DNA from: Dermatophagoides farinae
Taxonomy: Eukaryota; Arthropoda; Arachnida; Sarcoptiformes; Pyroglyphidae
Length of the DNA: 64,000 nucleotides
Assembly (NCBI RefSeq): GCF_024713945.1
Contig: NC_134678.1
Span: 3,658,001-3,722,000, forward strand
Direction: 5' to 3'
Below the pieces are notes generated by a model. It worked only from the letters and a program-made list of their open reading frames with translations, was not told where the DNA came from and did no database searches. A program made the translations under genes and the position numbers. Every line of letters starts with the position of its first letter. The stretch's first letter is position 1. Of this stretch, positions 60,097 through 64,000 are shown piece by piece.

Positions 60097-63000
60097 TCAA
60101 ACTGATTCATGTTGGAACAATATGAGATTTGTATGACCGGTTGTAAAATCCTGATTGAAATGAGCTTCAAGGTATGAATTTTCAATCTTTTCATTATCAC
60201 ATGTTGACATTTGAATACGTAACAAAAAACGGTTCCTAGAAAAAATAAAAGGATGAATTTGTCGACTCGCCTGATATTCAAAGCCTTTAATTTTGATTGT
60301 CCAATCTCTAATAAATCCATGTATGCCTTCCTGTTTCCAAATATATAGATAAGAATTGCCCATCAAAACCATGAATGACTCTGAAATCGTAGTTGAAAAA
60401 CCAATGTTGAACAACGAAATCGAATAAACGGATTCAGCCAATGAAATTGTTTGAAACAAACGGAAACGACAATCGATGCTGGTTCTTTGGTAGATACGAA
60501 TCGAAGGATCGGTATGGGCCAAATTAAAAACAAGATAATGAATGTCATATGAAGAGGTTTCATGTTGAACATAATGGCCAACATTTGAAATTTTTTCTAG
60601 CGGAAAATTTTGAATCAAAATCTGAGTTTGATTTGATCTGTTATAATCAATATCTAGCCTAAATAATTTCGTTTCATGGTTTTCATGACAATCATCAATA
60701 AGATCTTGACGATAAAAATCAAAATAAATAATATAGATGAAAGTATCCATCGCAAACAAGAATGGTCTTGATCCTTAAAATAAAAAAAAACATCAATTTT
60801 GATAATAAATTCAACATATAAGTTACAAACCTGATTGAAGATTTTTTTCCAATACGACCCATGATTGTCCATTCGTTGTCTCAAAACTGATCAATCGAAA
60901 AAGGTTGAATCCTTGTTTGGCAGGCCTTAATTCCGCCACAAAAAAACGATGTTGTCCCATAATTGATTGCCATAATATATGTTTACGTTTGTATATAATG
61001 TCGAAAAGATTGGCCGTAGCTGAAACATTAAATACTTTAAAACGTTGTTGGAAATAAAGCGATTCCATCGTCCAATTGGATAATATTGAAGCCATTTGAT
61101 TCGTATGATGGAAATAATCAATTTCTAGGTTTGATTGCTCATAATAATGTTGATGCTCAACCATAAATGTTTGATAATCATGTAATTTTTGTGTTATTTC
61201 TTGTGCATCAATCTGCGGATTGAATTTAGATTCGATTGATTCTACCGTTTCACTCAAATCCAAATCATTGAGATGATTATCGACAGTAATATTTTCAATA
61301 AAGTGTGCTTTATCGATAGACAAAAAACCAAAAATTTGATCATTCATTTGGTCATTTTTCGATGTTTCAAGATTATCAGCCATAAATCCGTGTTGGAAAA
61401 TATCGGTCAAATTTACATCATTGATCAAATGATTTTGAACATAAACTTTTTTGGCTATAACATTGTTGAAATTGAGTGCTGGACTATTGGCCATTTTATC
61501 ACTATGAAGAGTAATCAAATCTGCAGGATGAAATTGATTCAACGAATCAACAGTATTATTATTCATCATGAAAACGGGAGCTACAAATGTTAATGGAGTT
61601 TTTATGTGCTGATTGCCATATACCAAAAGCATTTGTTTGGCCAATTTTGGAATATCCAGCTGAGCGTTCAAGAATCCATGAACATCAATATTCTCATTGA
61701 AAACGATTGAATCAAAAATTTTCTTGCCGGTAATGATTTGTCTTACACTGTCCAATCGGACAATGTCAGCAATATCGACCTTGTTAATCAATCCTAAAAT
61801 CTTGAATTGAAGACTATCAATAGTTATATTGTTCAAAAATTTTATATTATGATTCTGGATCATTTGATCGACATCGGAATACACTGTCGAAGAATTGAAA
61901 CTATTTAAATCCACTGAATTGATTACGTTAAAATTAATTAAACCACGTTCATGATGTATTTCTTTCACGTTAATTTTGGCAAAAGTTTTATGATAATCGA
62001 TATGTTGTTCTTCAGGTGCATCAATTAAAATAATTTTCTTAAGTTGGTTTTTATCATAATGATTTATATGTGAAAGAATATTTATGCTTTTATTGAACCA
62101 TTGAGGGCTATCGATAATTAATTTCTTGACATTTTGTTCACCATCTGACATCAGAATCGAATCCCTATTCAACGTTGTATTATCTACACGGCCTTCGACA
62201 ATAATTTCATCGGTTTTGAATGAATTAACGAAATTAATCACATCATGTCCACTATTATCGACAATTAATTCACCATGATGATTCTTTTTTAGAACATTAT
62301 GGTTCAATTCAGTAAGATTGACTAAATTTATTACGCCCAATACCGTCAGATTTTTTGAGGCGATTAATTTTTCATGAAATCTAACATTACTGTAAATTGT
62401 ATAATTTCGATTGACTGTCATTATCACATCTTCTGGTGTATAATCATTTAGTTTGAACACACGAACATCGGCCATTAAATCGACATCACCATAATAATTG
62501 ATATCACCTTGAATGTGAATCTTTTCATTAATATTTCTAAGTACAACTTCACGGGTGAAAAATTCAAAATTCACTCCATTCCATTGTCGGGCAAATAGCT
62601 GACCTTGTGTGAAAGTTAAATTTCCATGAATGATGACTGGTTTTGTAATTATATTGTAACCATCATTGGTCAAGGCTTGATATTTCAACGTTTTCAGATC
62701 GATTCCAGCAACATTTGTTGTGCTTCGAATATGATGAAATCGTTGCAAAGCTTCAAAATGTTTATGTCCATGAATCACTTGATATTTTGATTTAGAAAGA
62801 TAATTATTTAGAAAATGACTAAAATTTTTTCCATTTAAAAAATTTGTTTGAATATTAGCAGCCGAACAATTTATGCAATGAATAAAAGCATTCAAACTAA
62901 GCGGTTGGTTCAACATCAATAAATTCGAAGTTTTTTTCTTAAAATTTTCCCCATTTATGGTTTCGGCTTCAAGATCGCCATCTCTGATCAACATTCCACA

Positions 63001-64000
63001 ATAAACTGGAGCTTTAAAATTTATTGGAGAACTGATATTCTGCATCACTGAGTAACGAAGCCAATTTGTCGGTGAAAATTGATCATTAATTTTTCCATCA
63101 ATCTTCAAATGGCCAGATATTCGAATTCCATCCGAAAATTTTTTTAATCCCTTCAACACCTGGGATCCTGTTAATGTAACGGCATCGTTAATTAACTCAT
63201 CCACAAGGACATTATCGATCTTATTGTTGAGTATGACGTGATCAAAATAAGTGCCGTCCAAAAATTTAACATTGTTCGAAAAATGAGTCGATTCGCTTAA
63301 AGAAATAAAATCTTCTACTGATTTAGAATTAACAATATTAGCATGCAATGCATTGCATCGTAAGATGTTATTGATAATTTTAGCGCTTGAAATTTTCAAT
63401 GATCGTTCTGAACTGAAATAAACATTTGAATAGAGTTGATCCAACGAATCAATTTCATTAATTCGTTCGGATATGATTGTCAGTTTGGTCACATTCACCG
63501 GACTTAAAAATGATAAATTCTGGTAAACATTTTTAAAAGAATCTAAATAACGACGATCTAAATGTGTTAGATTTACTCCATCATATAAACCATTTACATG
63601 AAGGTTTCCATTAACAATTAAACGATCGATTTGCAAATCTCGTTCAATAACTTCACCATCACCACTTAACGTGACAATATCAATCGGAATTTGCAAATGA
63701 TTCAAATAAGTTGCATTTATATTGTCCACATGAATGTAAGAGAATTTTTTGACACCGTAAATGATCTATAAAAAATAAACACTATAATACATACAGTCAA
63801 AAAATAAATAAATTTAAAAACCTACCTGTTGTGAATGGCGATCAACCAAATCCTCCGGAATACGAACATCATTGATTCTTTGTTGAACATTGATGAAATT
63901 CATATTCACATCTGCAAGAATATGAACAGGCGATACAAATCGAATGTTTTGATTTCGTAGTATAACTTTGCCAAACAGATCTGTTGCATTCCGTTCATTG
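60097..64000 (-). CDS. Large repetitive secreted protein with EAR-like C-terminus, 5' end outside window
   Basis: Exons in the window: 64000-63826 (open at the left of the protein), 63765-60831 and 60773-60097; about 1261 residues, all joins in phase. Not firmly recognised. The chain is built of diverged units of roughly 60-70 residues with the core (L/I)xVxGxxNGVNLxxLxxxxL, e.g. LHVNGLYDGVNLTHL, FLNGKNFSHFLNNYL, GVINLVNLTELNHNVL, and many N-glycosylation sequons, suggesting an extracellular solenoid. The last ~220 residues (FRLFQTISLAESVYSISLF...MVLMGNSYLYIWKQEG) look like EAR/EPTP beta-propeller blades. I see no membrane span before the stop. Insect eggshell proteins of the Nasrat/Polehole/Closca type are a possible comparison, but this is a guess. 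Confidence 0.7.

Overview
This window is eukaryotic nuclear DNA, AT-rich and gene-dense, with introns mostly 50-90 bp long (GT...AG), short intergenic gaps and many microsatellites. Gene content is animal and bilaterian: BTBD7, glucosylceramidase, aralar, PINCH, PSME4, MCM5, cactus/IkB, mind bomb, M6 proteolipid, DEG/ENaC. The compact gene style and the arthropod-like aralar and cactus proteins suggest an astigmatan mite of the Dermatophagoides type. The species is an inference; the animal origin is not. I rebuilt exon structures by hand from splice sites, phase and family homology, and checked each join by reading-frame arithmetic.

Layout. 1-1542: the 3' end of angel (CCR4-like nuclease) converges on fructosamine-3-kinase with the stop codons one base apart. 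1543-3076 is the only clearly accessory stretch: a cluster of GGTTAG...CTAACC palindromes, a SAMD3-like exon remnant, an LTR-like trace and a LINE 3' fragment. 3077-10860: BTBD7, GBA1 and aralar, all plus strand. 10960-12874: CCDC97 and MED29 (minus), facing YIPF6 and an M6/DM20 proteolipid (plus). 15051-16259: DPH3 and ARL2 (minus; ARL2 carries an apparent one-base frameshift). ARL2 lies head-to-head with KAT5/Tip60 (16438-18031). 18117-21556: a DEG/ENaC channel and PINCH (minus). 22825-28463: PSME4/PA200. 28937-31519: an ApaH-like phosphatase and kaptin in tight tandem. 31572-33951: MCM5 (minus) with an E2F site upstream.

33952-38168 is a 4.2 kb gene-free region rich in simple repeats. It holds two kB-like sites ahead of cactus/IkB (38169-39769). 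Mind bomb follows in 14 exons (40415-44558). 44617-48207 carries four minus-strand genes: a small FANCM-linker-like protein with SUMO-interaction-like motifs, a degenerate SDR, an orphan membrane protein and TMEM179. UTP11 is at 48466-49194. 50393-54671 is a secreted neuropeptide-precursor-like gene with a roughly 3 kb intron and an apparent frameshift. About 5 kb of simple-sequence DNA follows, then a CHHC zinc-finger (GTSF1-like) gene and the 3' part of a large repetitive secreted protein that runs off the right edge.

Themes. Several genes are linked to NF-kB/Toll or Notch signalling (cactus with its own kB sites, mind bomb), lysosome/mTORC1 nutrient signalling (GBA1, kaptin) and genome maintenance (MCM5, KAT5, PSME4, the FANCM-like protein), but nothing shows they form a co-regulated cluster. 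The least explained items are the repetitive secreted giant, the secreted precursor gene, the stand-alone FANCM-like protein, the single-finger GTSF1-like gene and the palindrome family.
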